Shown: positions 52,764 to 62,059 of the stretch, in pieces
How the letters are laid out: every line of letters starts with the position of its first letter
Position numbering within the stretch: the first letter of the stretch is position 1
NCBI GenBank assembly: GCA_002480565.1
Contig: DLCK01000019.1
Location: 45,345-109,344, forward strand
Length of the DNA stretch: 64,000 bases
Direction of reading: 5' to 3'
Origin: Phycisphaerales bacterium UBA7800
Lineage (GTDB): Bacteria; Planctomycetota; Phycisphaerae; Phycisphaerales; Phycisphaeraceae
The notes under the pieces: generated by a model
Told to the model about the DNA's origin: nothing
Database searches by the model: none
What the model saw: only the letters and a program-made list of their open reading frames with translations
Made by a program: the position numbers and the translations under genes

Positions 52764-54476
52764 ATGCCATGGACGTTATACCGTCATATTCTCAAAGACC
52801 TCGTCAAACTGCTGACGATGTCGGTACTGGTGCTGGTGATTGTGATCGCCGTAGCAGTGGCCATTCGCCCGTTAACCAAGGGGCAACTTGGCGCATTGAC
52901 GCTTATCAAGTTCATTGGTCTTAGTGCCCCGACGATTCTGGACATCGCCCTTCCGTTCGCATCTGCCTTTGCCAGTACGCTGGTGTTTCACCGGATGATT
53001 TCCGACAACGAGATCATTGCCTGTCGCGCCAGTGGCATGAGTTTTCGGATGATCTTTGCCCCGGTGGCATTCCTTGGGTTGCTGCTGACGGTATTGATGT
53101 TTTTGCTAAGCAGTTGGGTGATCCCTGAATTTTCCCGACTCGCTGCCAAGACCATTCAGACCGATGCGATCCGAGTCGTCATCAGTGAGCTTCAGGAAAA
53201 CCATGTCTTTCGGCAAGGTGACAACGTCATCTATGCTGACAAGGTTCAGGAAATCCAACTCAAACCCGGCGACATGGGGACTGAAAATCAGGACATCGAG
53301 CAACTGCGACTGGTCATGCTACAGGGCGTAGCCTTTGGGCAGCTTGATGATACCGGTCGGCTTCGTCGTGACTCTACGACCCAACAAGCGGATTTGGTCA
53401 TCTACCAAAAAGATGATCAATCCTGGGTGACACTTCGACTGCATAACGCTTCAATTTACAGTGGTAATCCCAATGAACCCTGGGGGACGACCGGCGAAGC
53501 GGAATACACCGTGCCGATCCCCAACCCGTTTCGCAATCGGCTGCGGTTTCTCAGTGCTGCGGATCTAAGGCGAATCGAAACGTTCCCTGAGACATTCAAA
53601 GATCTCAAGAGTCTGAAAATCGCCCTTTGCGCCCATATGGCTGAACGGATTATTTTCGACCAGATACTCGAAAAATATACTCCTGCCCAAACGGGTAATG
53701 ATGCGACAGCACTTGGCCAATCCGGCACGTTCACCCTCATGGGCATGACCGACGCTTACCAGTATGTCATTCATGCTGCGGGCGCCCAACAGGTCAACGA
53801 GCGAAACATCAAACTCCTGGGCACTGCCAAGCAACCGATCATGATCGACTATTACCGGTCAGGCAAGCCTTCCACACGAACCGTCACTGACTCTGCCTTA
53901 CTGATACTGGACTTCGACGAAGACCTGCTGAACATGGAATTGCAGCTTGGTAAAAGTGAAGTGACCGACCTGAGTAAACCCGAAGGGTTTGTGACACAAC
54001 ACGCCAAGCTCCCGCCGATCAAAGCACTGCGTTGGCCTCAAACCGCGCAGGGTTCCATCATGCAGGTCCTGATGAGTCGAAGCGTGTTTGAACTTGAAGA
54101 TGTGGTCGCCCAACGCTATTCCCAGGATCGCGTTGTCGTGGAGTCTGCCCATAAGATGCATACTGCCCTAACTGACATGGGCTGGGATATCATGGCTTTG
54201 CGACATCAACGGGCAGCATCCTCCATGGGCTGTTTCCTGATCCTCTTGCTCGGTGCGATGATGACCTGTTACATGCAGGGACGCACGCCACTGGTGGTCT
54301 ACTTCTGGAGCTTCGCGTTGGCGGCAGTGGCAGTGATCATCACACGATCATCCGAGAACATGATCAAGGGACAGGAAATGAACATGTTCTTCAGTGCCCT
54401 GCTCATCTGGTCAGGGAACCTGCTGATACTCTGTCTAATGTTGTTCCTGGGCAGTAAAATTTCCAAACCACGATAA
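52764..54476 (+). CDS. lptF: LptF/LptG family permease with enlarged periplasmic domain
   Basis: 570 residues. YRHILKDLVKLL at the N-terminus, three membrane helices (to about 115), a periplasmic region of about 350 residues, and three C-terminal helices from ~480 (FLILLLGAMMTCYMQGR, VVYFWSFALAAVAVI). LptF and LptG are the membrane parts of the ABC complex that takes LPS from the inner membrane. Usual family length is ~360; the periplasmic part here is about 200 residues longer. The second gene (54634) is of normal size. The two are separated by a ~150-bp hairpin-rich gap. Confidence 0.85.
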   Translation: MPWTLYRHILKDLVKLLTMSVLVLVIVIAVAVAIRPLTKGQLGALTLIKFIGLSAPTILDIALPFASAFASTLVFHRMISDNEIIACRASGMSFRMIFAPVAFLGLLLTVLMFLLSSWVIPEFSRLAAKTIQTDAIRVVISELQENHVFRQGDNVIYADKVQEIQLKPGDMGTENQDIEQLRLVMLQGVAFGQLDDTGRLRRDSTTQQADLVIYQKDDQSWVTLRLHNASIYSGNPNEPWGTTGEAEYTVPIPNPFRNRLRFLSAADLRRIETFPETFKDLKSLKIALCAHMAERIIFDQILEKYTPAQTGNDATALGQSGTFTLMGMTDAYQYVIHAAGAQQVNERNIKLLGTAKQPIMIDYYRSGKPSTRTVTDSALLILDFDEDLLNMELQLGKSEVTDLSKPEGFVTQHAKLPPIKALRWPQTAQGSIMQVLMSRSVFELEDVVAQRYSQDRVVVESAHKMHTALTDMGWDIMALRHQRAASSMGCFLILLLGAMMTCYMQGRTPLVVYFWSFALAAVAVIITRSSENMIKGQEMNMFFSALLIWSGNLLILCLMLFLGSKISKPR

Positions 54477-54483
54477 GTTAAAC

Positions 54484-54628
54484 AGGGATTAGGGAATAGT
54501 GATTTGGGATTAGGGAAAGGCAAAAAGAAATGAAACATCGTCATACCAACAAGTTTGCATCAACGTTGATATCCCCACCCATCAACTACAATATCCCTAC
54601 TCCCTACTCCCTAATCACTAATCACTAA
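54484..54628. repeat. GGGATTAGGGA / TCCCTAATCAC inverted repeat
   Basis: AGGGATTAGGGAATAGTGAT (54484-54503) and CTCCCTAATCACTAATCACT at the right end are inverted copies around a non-repeated centre. It fills the lptF-lptG gap. Confidence 0.75.
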
Positions 54629-54633
54629 AAAAA

Positions 54634-55752
54634 ATGACCATCCTCGACCGTTACATCATCAAGACCTATCTGCTGAACTTCGTCATTCTGCTGGCGGTTC
54701 TGATGGCGTTATTCATTGTCGGGGGCGTGCTCATTGATTTGGATGAATACATCGCAGCTGGCGAAATGCTTGCCAAGCGTGACGCCAGTGACAGTATCTG
54801 GTACTACACCCTCTATGCGATCTTCGACTTCAACGGCCCGGTGCAGTTGATGCTCTACGCCTTTTTTTCAGGATTGGTTTGCGTCGGTGCTGCGGGCTTT
54901 ACGCTCACAGGTTTAGCCCGGACACGTGAACTTACTGCCATGCTCTCCAGCGGGATTAGCATGTACCGCATTGCCATGCCCATGCTCTTGGCAGGCTTTG
55001 GACTTAACCTTCTGGCAAGTATCGACCAGGAATTTTTCCTCCCGCCCCTTGCCCATAAAGTCTCCCGCAACGTCTCGGAAATCAAATCCACCAGCGTCAA
55101 AAATCAACCCGTCTATTTCATGTCCGATGAAGCGGGCAGACTCTTTAGCGCAGGGCATTTCCAACAAGTCGATGGCACGGCACTGCTCACCGACCTGACA
55201 CTGCTACAACGTAACGCTCAAGGACAAGCCGTCCAACGTATCGTTGCATCACAAGCGATCTGGAATGAAGACCGCAGCGGCTGGGAACTCACCGACGGCT
55301 TTGCACTGGTTCGTCCCCTCAACGGCAAGGCGGGAGTAGGCACAACCCATGACGTGAGCTTTGTACCCACCACACTCACCCCCACCGTCATCCGGGCTCG
55401 ACTTGAATCCAACTACCTGAACATGCTCAGTGTCCGCAAGCTCCAGCGACTGGCAGGTAACGAACAAATCGACCAAGGCAAAGTCCGCCAAATCATGCAC
55501 GGGCGGATGAGTCAACTGGTCCTAAACATGCTGGTCCTGGCGATGGGTTTGACGTTCTTTCTCTCCCGTGAACCGACCAGCGCCTTGTCTGCTGCTGTCA
55601 AAGCAACGGGCCTGTGTATTGGTGCCTGGTCGATGGGTCTGACGATGCAGAGTGCGGAAATCAGTTGGCTTAATCCGGTTGCGACCGCATGGCTGCCGGT
55701 GGTGATTTACATCCCGATTACCGCGATAACATTACAGACACTCAAGACGTGA
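54634..55752 (+). CDS. lptG: LptF/LptG family permease
   Basis: 372 residues, normal family size. ILDRYIIKTYLLNFVILLAV is the usual N-terminal helix; FSGLVCVGAAGFTLTGLARTRELTAMLSSGISMYRIAMPM is the conserved coupling segment; C-terminal helices begin at LVLNMLVLAMGLTFFLSREP. No Shine-Dalgarno precedes ATG 54634, which follows directly the CACTAATCACT repeat. It forms the LPS export complex with the LptF-like protein and an LptB ATPase not present here. Confidence 0.9.
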   Translation: MTILDRYIIKTYLLNFVILLAVLMALFIVGGVLIDLDEYIAAGEMLAKRDASDSIWYYTLYAIFDFNGPVQLMLYAFFSGLVCVGAAGFTLTGLARTRELTAMLSSGISMYRIAMPMLLAGFGLNLLASIDQEFFLPPLAHKVSRNVSEIKSTSVKNQPVYFMSDEAGRLFSAGHFQQVDGTALLTDLTLLQRNAQGQAVQRIVASQAIWNEDRSGWELTDGFALVRPLNGKAGVGTTHDVSFVPTTLTPTVIRARLESNYLNMLSVRKLQRLAGNEQIDQGKVRQIMHGRMSQLVLNMLVLAMGLTFFLSREPTSALSAAVKATGLCIGAWSMGLTMQSAEISWLNPVATAWLPVVIYIPITAITLQTLKT

Positions 55753-55770
55753 TACGGATTGCGCCTGTGA

Positions 55771-55835
55771 TTTCGGATTTCGGATTTCGGATTTCGGATT
55801 TCGGATTGAATTTTAAAACCGCTTGCGGTTTAGCG
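55771..55835. repeat. TTTCGGA heptamer tandem plus AAACCGCTTGCGGTTT, copy 1
   Basis: About five tandem TTTCGGA units (55771-55806), then the perfect palindrome AAACCGCTTGCGGTTT (55815-55831). The same composite occurs at 58571. It lies just after the lptG stop. Confidence 0.85.
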
Positions 55836-55888
55836 CTACAATTCGCGCATCAAACATCCGAACAATCAAAAACAAATACAACGATCCA

Positions 55889-56569
55889 TCACTGCTTGAC
55901 CAGTGATGCCCCATTTGTTTCCCAAAGGTTGTCGATCTTCCCGACCTTCTGATAAAAGTCTCTAAGCTGAGGTGTAGGGGCAGTGAATATGACTTTGCCA
56001 TCAATATTCTGCCAGGCGGTCACATCAGGATTCGCTTCGAGATAATCGTTGAGTTGATTTAAATTCCAGAAGACCAGTTTTAATTCATTACCCAACTTCA
56101 TCACTTTGTAAGTCATGAAGCCTTGAATCATGTACATCTCGCAAAATTCGCCATTGAATTTGCCATGTGCTTTTTTGTACGCTTCCATGTCGGGCTTGAA
56201 TTGCAGGTATAGCGTTCCATCGATTTCAAAAAGTCCCGCAGTAAAGACACCTTTTTCATCCTTGCTGAATTGGATGGTCAGTTGATATGCCTTTTCACCG
56301 CTCTTGGTAAAAGTCCAGGTTTGTGTGTCGGCTGGCGTTGTGTCTTTGACCACCGTGCCATCTTCGAGCACTTTGACTTGGTTGGCCGACTCCTGAGCTT
56401 TTATCTGCTCATCAGTCTTTGCAGGTTCACCCCAAGTCCCAATTAACTGAGGTTTGAAGACTGCCTGCTTTTCGTCCCCCAGACTGTTAAGGGATAGTAC
56501 ACAGCCACAGAGAGATAAAGCACACAGCGAGAGCATCAAACCCGTCAAACGTAAATGCAACATGATCAA
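55889..56569 (-). CDS. Predicted lipoprotein
   Basis: 226 residues. LMLSLCALSLCGCVLSLNSL is a signal sequence with lipobox LCGC, lipidation at about C21-C23. The mature part is a mixed alpha/beta domain (GTWGEPAKTDEQIKAQESAN, LTIQFSKDEKGVFTAGLFEI, GTLYLQFKPDMEAYKKAHG) with repeated strand pairs, perhaps lipocalin-like. No known family recognised. It is convergent with lptG; its stop is close to the heptamer repeat. Confidence 0.7.
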   Translation of the reverse strand: MIMLHLRLTGLMLSLCALSLCGCVLSLNSLGDEKQAVFKPQLIGTWGEPAKTDEQIKAQESANQVKVLEDGTVVKDTTPADTQTWTFTKSGEKAYQLTIQFSKDEKGVFTAGLFEIDGTLYLQFKPDMEAYKKAHGKFNGEFCEMYMIQGFMTYKVMKLGNELKLVFWNLNQLNDYLEANPDVTAWQNIDGKVIFTAPTPQLRDFYQKVGKIDNLWETNGASLVKQ

Positions 56570-56771
56570 CCTCCGGAAAAGAGTTTATGGCGGGAATCTG
56601 ATTGTGCCATCTGTCTGATGTCCAGTCAACGCAAAAATCCCTGTCACCAGTTGATTTAAACCACCATCAAGTCCATAATAACAGGTAGAGACAGCCCCCC
56701 ATTTCCCACGCCTGCTGGGGTTGTTGATAAACCTGAACAGACAGAACTTTCGAGCGGATACGAGGTTTTTG

Positions 56772-58562
56772 ATGAGTCGTAAACGACGCCGACTAGGTGA
56801 GATTCTCCAACACTGGGGCCTGATTGAAGATCAGCAGCTTGAGGAAGCTCTCAAGATCGCCCAAGGATCGCACAAGCGCATCGGTGATGTGCTTTGTGAG
56901 TTGGGTTATGTGCAGGACACCGATGTCGCCAAGGCCTTGGCATCCCAGGCTGGCTTGGAGTACATCGACCTGTCACAGGCTGATGCGATTGACAAGGAAA
57001 ATCTGACACTCCTGCCGGTGGACATCATCAAAAAATTCATGGTGCTTCCCCTGGAAAAAGTTGGCAACAAACTCAAGGTCATCGTCGGTGATCCGTTGGG
57101 CCTGGACGTTTTGGACAACCTGCGATTCCGGATGAACTGCGAAATCGAAATCGCCTTGGCTGCCCGCTCACTGATCAAGGAATTCCTTGACGAGATGTTC
57201 CGCGAAACCCGCGAGAGTATCGACAAGGCCGTCCGTGAAATGACGGTCGACTCCTCGATTGACCAAGCTGCTTCCATGAACTCCTCAATGGATATCAGCG
57301 GCCTGACCATCGACAAGGGTAACAACTCCATTGACGTTAAAGGACGTGCTACGGATGCTGCCCAGGCACCGGTCATTCGCCTGGTCAACCAGCTTATCGC
57401 TCAGGCCGTCCATATGCGTGCAAGTGATATTCATGTCGAGCCGATGGGCGACCGTGTGCGATTGCGTTACCGCATTGACGGTGTCTGTCATGAACAGGAC
57501 AAAATTCCAAAACGAACTCAGTCAGCGGTGATTGCCCGTCTGAAAATTATGTCCGGCCTGCGCATTGAAGAAAAGCGTGTCCCACAGGACGGTCGTATCA
57601 AACTGCGGATTGGTGATGACACGGTCGACTTTCGTGTGAGTTGCTGCCCTGCCTATCATGGCGAAAGTGTCGTGCTTCGTGTGTTGCGATCCGATGCGGC
57701 CATGTTGGGGCTGGAAAAATTGGGGCTCCGACCAGACACCCTCCAACTTTTCAACAGCATCATCTCCAAGCCCACCGGCATCTTCCTGGTTACCGGCCCC
57801 ACCGGTTCGGGTAAAACGACGACGCTGTATTCAGCTTTAAACGTGCTTAACCGACCGGATAAAAAAATCATCACCGCCGAAGACCCTGTCGAATACAACT
57901 TCCAGGGGATCAATCAATGTCAGATCCACGAACAGATCGGCCTGACTTTCGGCAAAGTGCTCAAGGCCATGCTGCGTCAGGCCCCCAACGTCATCCTCGT
58001 GGGTGAAATTCGTGACAAGGAAGTGGCTGACGTTGCCATTCAAGCTGCCCTTACAGGTCACTTGGTATTCTCCACGTTGCATACCAATGACGCACCATCA
58101 GCCATCACACGACTCATCGACATGGGTGTCAAACCCTTCCTCGTTGCCTCAGCTTTGCAGGCCGTTCTTGCTCAGCGATTGATGCGCACCCTTTGCGACA
58201 ACTGTAAAATCCCTGACCCGCATCCTAATCCCAAAGAGTTGGCCATTCTCGATTTTGACAAGGAAATGCTCGCTGGAAAGACGCTCTACAAAGCCGTCGG
58301 TTGTGATATCTGCAGCGGCACTGGATTCAAAGGTCGACGTGGTATCTATGAAATGATGCTCGTCAACAACGAAATCCGTGAGTTGGCCTTCAAACGCGCA
58401 CCTGTTAACCAGATCCGAGCAGCTGCCATTGCCAACGGTATGCGAAACCTTCTAGGTGACGGGAAACTCCGAATCCTCGACGGCGGCACCACTACCGGCG
58501 AACTGGTCAAGATCGCTCAGGCTGAAGGTGTTGTCGAAATGGACGAGGAAGACGCAGCGTAA
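56772..58562 (+). CDS. pilB: Type IV pilus assembly / type II secretion ATPase
   Basis: 596 residues from ATG 56772 (CGAGG 7 bases upstream). N-terminal MshEN-like domain (RLGEILQHWGLIEDQQLEEAL). The ATPase core has GPTGSGKTTTLYSAL as Walker A, Asp box TAEDPVEYN, Walker B VILVGEIRD and His box LHTNDAPSAITRL. The zinc-binding tetracysteine CDNC ... CDICSGTGFKGRRGIYE marks the GspE/PilB type rather than PilT. With pilT following it most likely powers pilus extension. No pilin or pilC is in the window. Confidence 0.92.
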   Translation: MSRKRRRLGEILQHWGLIEDQQLEEALKIAQGSHKRIGDVLCELGYVQDTDVAKALASQAGLEYIDLSQADAIDKENLTLLPVDIIKKFMVLPLEKVGNKLKVIVGDPLGLDVLDNLRFRMNCEIEIALAARSLIKEFLDEMFRETRESIDKAVREMTVDSSIDQAASMNSSMDISGLTIDKGNNSIDVKGRATDAAQAPVIRLVNQLIAQAVHMRASDIHVEPMGDRVRLRYRIDGVCHEQDKIPKRTQSAVIARLKIMSGLRIEEKRVPQDGRIKLRIGDDTVDFRVSCCPAYHGESVVLRVLRSDAAMLGLEKLGLRPDTLQLFNSIISKPTGIFLVTGPTGSGKTTTLYSALNVLNRPDKKIITAEDPVEYNFQGINQCQIHEQIGLTFGKVLKAMLRQAPNVILVGEIRDKEVADVAIQAALTGHLVFSTLHTNDAPSAITRLIDMGVKPFLVASALQAVLAQRLMRTLCDNCKIPDPHPNPKELAILDFDKEMLAGKTLYKAVGCDICSGTGFKGRRGIYEMMLVNNEIRELAFKRAPVNQIRAAAIANGMRNLLGDGKLRILDGGTTTGELVKIAQAEGVVEMDEEDAA

Positions 58563-58570
58563 AATAGTAT

Positions 58571-58633
58571 TTCGGATTTCGGATTTCGGATTTCGGATTT
58601 CGTCCGCATCATAAACCGCTTGCGGTTTAGCGA
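58571..58633. repeat. TTTCGGA heptamer tandem plus AAACCGCTTGCGGTTT, copy 2
   Basis: Four to five TTTCGGA units (58571-58601), a short spacer, then TAAACCGCTTGCGGTTTAGC (58613-58632). Lies directly after the pilB stop, like copy 1 after lptG. Confidence 0.85.
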
Positions 58634-58716
58634 TACAACGTGTCACTGTCACCGATTCATAGCCGATATCCGCACATACAGAGCGAGTTTGTTTTCACCT
58701 TTTCCGGGAGTGAAAC

Positions 58717-58818
58717 ATGAAATTACCTGACCGTCGAATCAAACCAATATCAATTCCTCAATCAACAGTGAATGTGGAAATCAGTAATTCAAAACGCTCT
58801 GATCTTGCCCATTTTTGA
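58717..58818 (+). CDS. Possible 33-residue small protein between pilB and pilT
   Basis: ATG 58717 has CCGGGAGTG 5-8 bases upstream, a better ribosome site than most genes here. The product is MKLPDRRIKPISI... and ends at TGA 58816; it is hydrophilic and without a recognised motif. It may be a real small gene or a leader. The remaining stretch up to 59005 holds a palindrome GCCATGG ... CCATGGC near 58946 and no other convincing gene. Confidence 0.3.
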   Translation: MKLPDRRIKPISIPQSTVNVEISNSKRSDLAHF

Positions 58819-59005
58819 CACATCCATATCCAACAAGACGAAGCGTTCTAACAACTGCTTTTCAATGAGATTCTTATTTGATCTCGTGAACGCTTGTCGC
58901 CTGCCCGACGTATCAAGTATGATGTTTGTCATTGATCGGGGGATGCCATGGTGTACTTGCCATGGCGAATCTCCACCCATTTTGAAGAGATGAGGAAGTA
59001 ACCGC

Positions 59006-60127
59006 ATGTCAACGATTCAGATCGACCGCCTTCTGGACACCGCCATTAAACAAAAAGCAAGTGACCTTCATATCACCGTGGGTAAAGCCCCGACACTGCG
59101 TATGAAAGGCCGACTCATTGAGCTCAAAACCAAGGCGCTTGAACCGGCGGACACCGTCGCGCTCATGAAGCAGATTTCACCTGAACGCACCGAAGTGGAA
59201 GTGCAGGAAGAAGGCGGTAGCGACTTTGCCATCTCTTGGGGCGAGACTCGTTTTCGTGTAGCAGTGTTCAAGCAAAAAGGCAACATCTCCATGGTGCTGC
59301 GTCGTATTCCCCAGGACCTGTTAACCTTCGAACAAATTGGCTTACCCAAGATTGTTTCGGAACTCGTCCGCCGACCACGTGGTTTGTTTCTGGTGACCGG
59401 GCCAACAGGTTCAGGTAAAACGACCACGCTGGCGTCGATGATCAACTACATCCGCCAAAACCTTGAGCGTCACATCATCACCATTGAAGACCCCATTGAA
59501 TATCACTTTAATCACGACCGTTCGATCATCAATCAGCGTGAAGTGCACATCGACGTACCGAGCTTCTCTGAAGCCATCCGTCGCGCTTTGCGTCAAGACC
59601 CGGACGTGATTCTGGTGGGCGAAATGCGTGACCTTGAAACCATCGAGTCGGCCATCTCCGCATCGGAAACCGGTCACCTTGTGTACGGGACGTTGCACAC
59701 CAACGGTGCGGGTTCGACGATCAACCGTATCATCGACGCCTTCCCCAGTCATCAACAGGAACAAATTCGTGCCCAGCTTTCGGTCACGCTCATGGCGGTA
59801 CTTTCACAGCAACTCATGCCCCGCCTGGATGGTGGTATGGTCGCGGCCTACGAGTTCATGCTAGTGACTCCTGCTGTGGCTAACTTGATTCGTGAAAACA
59901 AAACCTTCCGCATCGACTCGGCCATCCAGATCGGTCGAAAATTCGGCATGCGATTGCTTGATGACCATATCTGGCAGCTCTACGAGACCGGCGCGATTGC
60001 TGCCGACGAAGCCGTCGACAAAGCCCGTAATGGCGAAGCGATGGCTGTGAAAATCCACGAAAACGGTGGCAAGGTCGGCCGCAGCGAATGGGACGAACTC
60101 GAAGACTCCGCCGGAGAAGATGATTAA
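59006..60127 (+). CDS. pilT: Type IV pilus retraction ATPase
   Basis: 373 residues, family length. Walker A GPTGSGKTTT at about 132-141, Asp box IEDPIEYH, Walker B VILVGEMRDLET, His box GHLVYGTLHTNGA; no zinc tetracysteine. N-terminal ASDLHITVGKAPTLRMKG is typical of PilT. GAGGAAG before ATG 59006 supports the start. It depolymerises pilus fibres for twitching or DNA uptake. A strong terminator follows. Confidence 0.94.
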   Translation: MSTIQIDRLLDTAIKQKASDLHITVGKAPTLRMKGRLIELKTKALEPADTVALMKQISPERTEVEVQEEGGSDFAISWGETRFRVAVFKQKGNISMVLRRIPQDLLTFEQIGLPKIVSELVRRPRGLFLVTGPTGSGKTTTLASMINYIRQNLERHIITIEDPIEYHFNHDRSIINQREVHIDVPSFSEAIRRALRQDPDVILVGEMRDLETIESAISASETGHLVYGTLHTNGAGSTINRIIDAFPSHQQEQIRAQLSVTLMAVLSQQLMPRLDGGMVAAYEFMLVTPAVANLIRENKTFRIDSAIQIGRKFGMRLLDDHIWQLYETGAIAADEAVDKARNGEAMAVKIHENGGKVGRSEWDELEDSAGEDD

Positions 60128-60155
60128 CCTGAATCTCTCATTCTGAAAACAAAAC

Positions 60156-60193
60156 AACCCCGACGTGTACCTCACAACGTCGGGGTTATTTTT
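60156..60193 (+). terminator. Intrinsic terminator of pilT
   Basis: AACCCCGACGT and ACGTCGGGGTT form an 11-bp stem with a 10-nt loop, followed by ATTTTTTG. Confidence 0.9.
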
Positions 60194-60313
60194 TGTGATC
60201 CTCAAATTCGAGCGAGTGTTTCAACTCTGATCATCAGACTGAAGCCCTGCCGATTTTCTATGCATGAAACCTTTCGTGATTTGCCAGAGAATCCGACAAA
60301 CACATATGAACAA

Positions 60314-61939
60314 TTATGCTTCTGGCGTTTGGGGGTTTGCTTGGGGCTTGGTCGTCGTGTCCTTGGCTTGACTGACTTTACCCATCACGTCCGGCAGTTC
60401 GATGCCGGCCTGCTGTGCCAACTCGTGAATGGGAGGTAACGAGCCGATGAGTCCCTTGAGGAACTGGGAGGTTGATCCACCTGCCCCATTGCCCTCGCCG
60501 CCATTGCCTGAATCCCAGACGGTGATCTTGTCGATCTTGAGGTTCTGGATGGCCTTGACCTGTTCGGCCACCAACTGCGGGAGTTGTTCGATAATCAACA
60601 GGGATGGGGCAATGTCCTTGCGATCACCACAGATTGTCAACAGGTTTTCGTAACCCGAGGCCTTGGCCATAAGCACCTGTTGGACACCTTCGGCTTCGGC
60701 TTTGTACTTGGCCAACGTGGCGTCGGCCTGACCTTGAGCGATCCGACGAATACGATCGGCTTCGGCTTCGGCATCAATCTCGATTTTGCGACGCTCGATT
60801 TCCTGAAGCACGATCTGCTCCTTCTCAAGACGTGCTTTTTCACGGTCACGTTCAGCAAGCAAGACGTCACGCTGTGCGTTGGCCATACTCACTTCACCGC
60901 GACGCTTGGCTTCGGCGCGACGCTCTTCAAGGGTGGCTTCATAGTCAGCGATCGAGGCCTTGGACTGGTTTTCACCGGACACTGCATCGGCTTCAAGGGA
61001 GGCAACTTTCACACGCTGTTCGGCTTCGGCCTGCTTCTTACCCTGCACCGCAATAGCAGTCTGATTGGCGACTGCAATCTCACGCTCACGTGCAGCTGTT
61101 GCTTCACCGGACACACCTTCAGCTTCATATTGAGCCACCTTGATACGACGATCACGTTCAGCTTCCTTCTCGCCGATGGCGGCTTGTGCGGTCTGCTCAG
61201 CGACGCGGACATTCTTCTCACGATTCGCAGTCGCGGTACCAATGGCACCTTCACGCAACGCATTGGACTTGTCGATCTCGGCCTGGTTAATGGCCTCGGC
61301 GGCGGCTTTCTGACCCAACGCTTCGATGTAACCCGACTCATCCATGATGTCACGGATGTTCACGTTGATCATTTCAAGACCGATTTTGTTCAGCTCGAAA
61401 TTCACATTCTTGTTGACCAGATCAAGGAACTTTTCACGATCCTGATTGATCTCTTCAATCGACAGTGTGGCAATGACCAGACGCATCTGACCGAGGATGA
61501 TGTCGCGTGCCTGTGTCGCGATGTCACGGTCCTGTAACCCCAGCAAACGCTCAGCAGCATTATTCATGATGTCCGGCTGCGTGGAGATGCCAATCGTGAA
61601 AGTCGATGGGACATTGACACGAATATTTTTCTTGGACAACGCACTGGACAATTCAATGTCTATGGTGATCGGCTCAAGAGACAGGTATTGAAAATCCTGC
61701 AACAGAGGCACGACAAAGATACCACCACCGTGCATGCACTTGGCGGTACGCTCCCCACCGATCTTGCCGTAGATTACCAACACGCGGTTAGACGGACAGC
61801 GTTTGTATTGGCGAACGACAACCACAAGTGTGACGAAAAACAGCAGGACGAACAGTCCCACCAGAATGAGAATCCCCAGCCCCCGGCCGCTGACTTGTGC
61901 AAGCATGAACATGCTCGCGAGTGATGCAATGTGTGACAT
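60314..61939 (-). CDS. Flotillin family protein
   Basis: 541 residues. An N-terminal membrane segment (about 19-43, GLGILILVGLFVLLFFVTLV) is followed by the SPFH domain (residues ~45-210, VVPLLQDFQYLSLEPITID) and a long Ala/Glu-rich coiled coil. Within it four ~22-residue repeats appear (EKNVRVAEQTAQAAIGEKEA, RRIKVAQYEAEGVSGEATA, REIAVANQTAIAVQGKKQA, QRVKVASLEADAVSGENQ). The C-terminal part ends with a Gly-rich linker and IHELAQQAG. Similar to B. subtilis FloT/E. coli YqiK, which organise membrane microdomains. It follows an NfeD-like gene on the same strand, the usual pairing. Confidence 0.92.
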   Translation of the reverse strand: MSHIASLASMFMLAQVSGRGLGILILVGLFVLLFFVTLVVVVRQYKRCPSNRVLVIYGKIGGERTAKCMHGGGIFVVPLLQDFQYLSLEPITIDIELSSALSKKNIRVNVPSTFTIGISTQPDIMNNAAERLLGLQDRDIATQARDIILGQMRLVIATLSIEEINQDREKFLDLVNKNVNFELNKIGLEMINVNIRDIMDESGYIEALGQKAAAEAINQAEIDKSNALREGAIGTATANREKNVRVAEQTAQAAIGEKEAERDRRIKVAQYEAEGVSGEATAAREREIAVANQTAIAVQGKKQAEAEQRVKVASLEADAVSGENQSKASIADYEATLEERRAEAKRRGEVSMANAQRDVLLAERDREKARLEKEQIVLQEIERRKIEIDAEAEADRIRRIAQGQADATLAKYKAEAEGVQQVLMAKASGYENLLTICGDRKDIAPSLLIIEQLPQLVAEQVKAIQNLKIDKITVWDSGNGGEGNGAGGSTSQFLKGLIGSLPPIHELAQQAGIELPDVMGKVSQAKDTTTKPQANPQTPEA

Positions 61940-62059
61940 TGATAAACCAACCTTCCCTGAAAATGATTGATGTGAACTTAACGATGGCGGAGAGTTGGCA
62001 TTAAAGCCCGTCTTACTTCAACAGACATGATGCCCCGAACTCCCGGAAATTTTGTTTAA

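Noticed and set aside
58772..59007. Overlapping frames of 73 (plus) and 72 (minus) codons before pilT
   Set aside because: Neither has a ribosome site or protein-like composition; they cover the same bases on opposite strands around a palindrome.
60584..61537. 317-codon plus-strand frame opposite the flotillin gene
   Set aside because: Antisense shadow of the strongly biased Ala/Glu/Lys coiled-coil codons; no ribosome site or domain.
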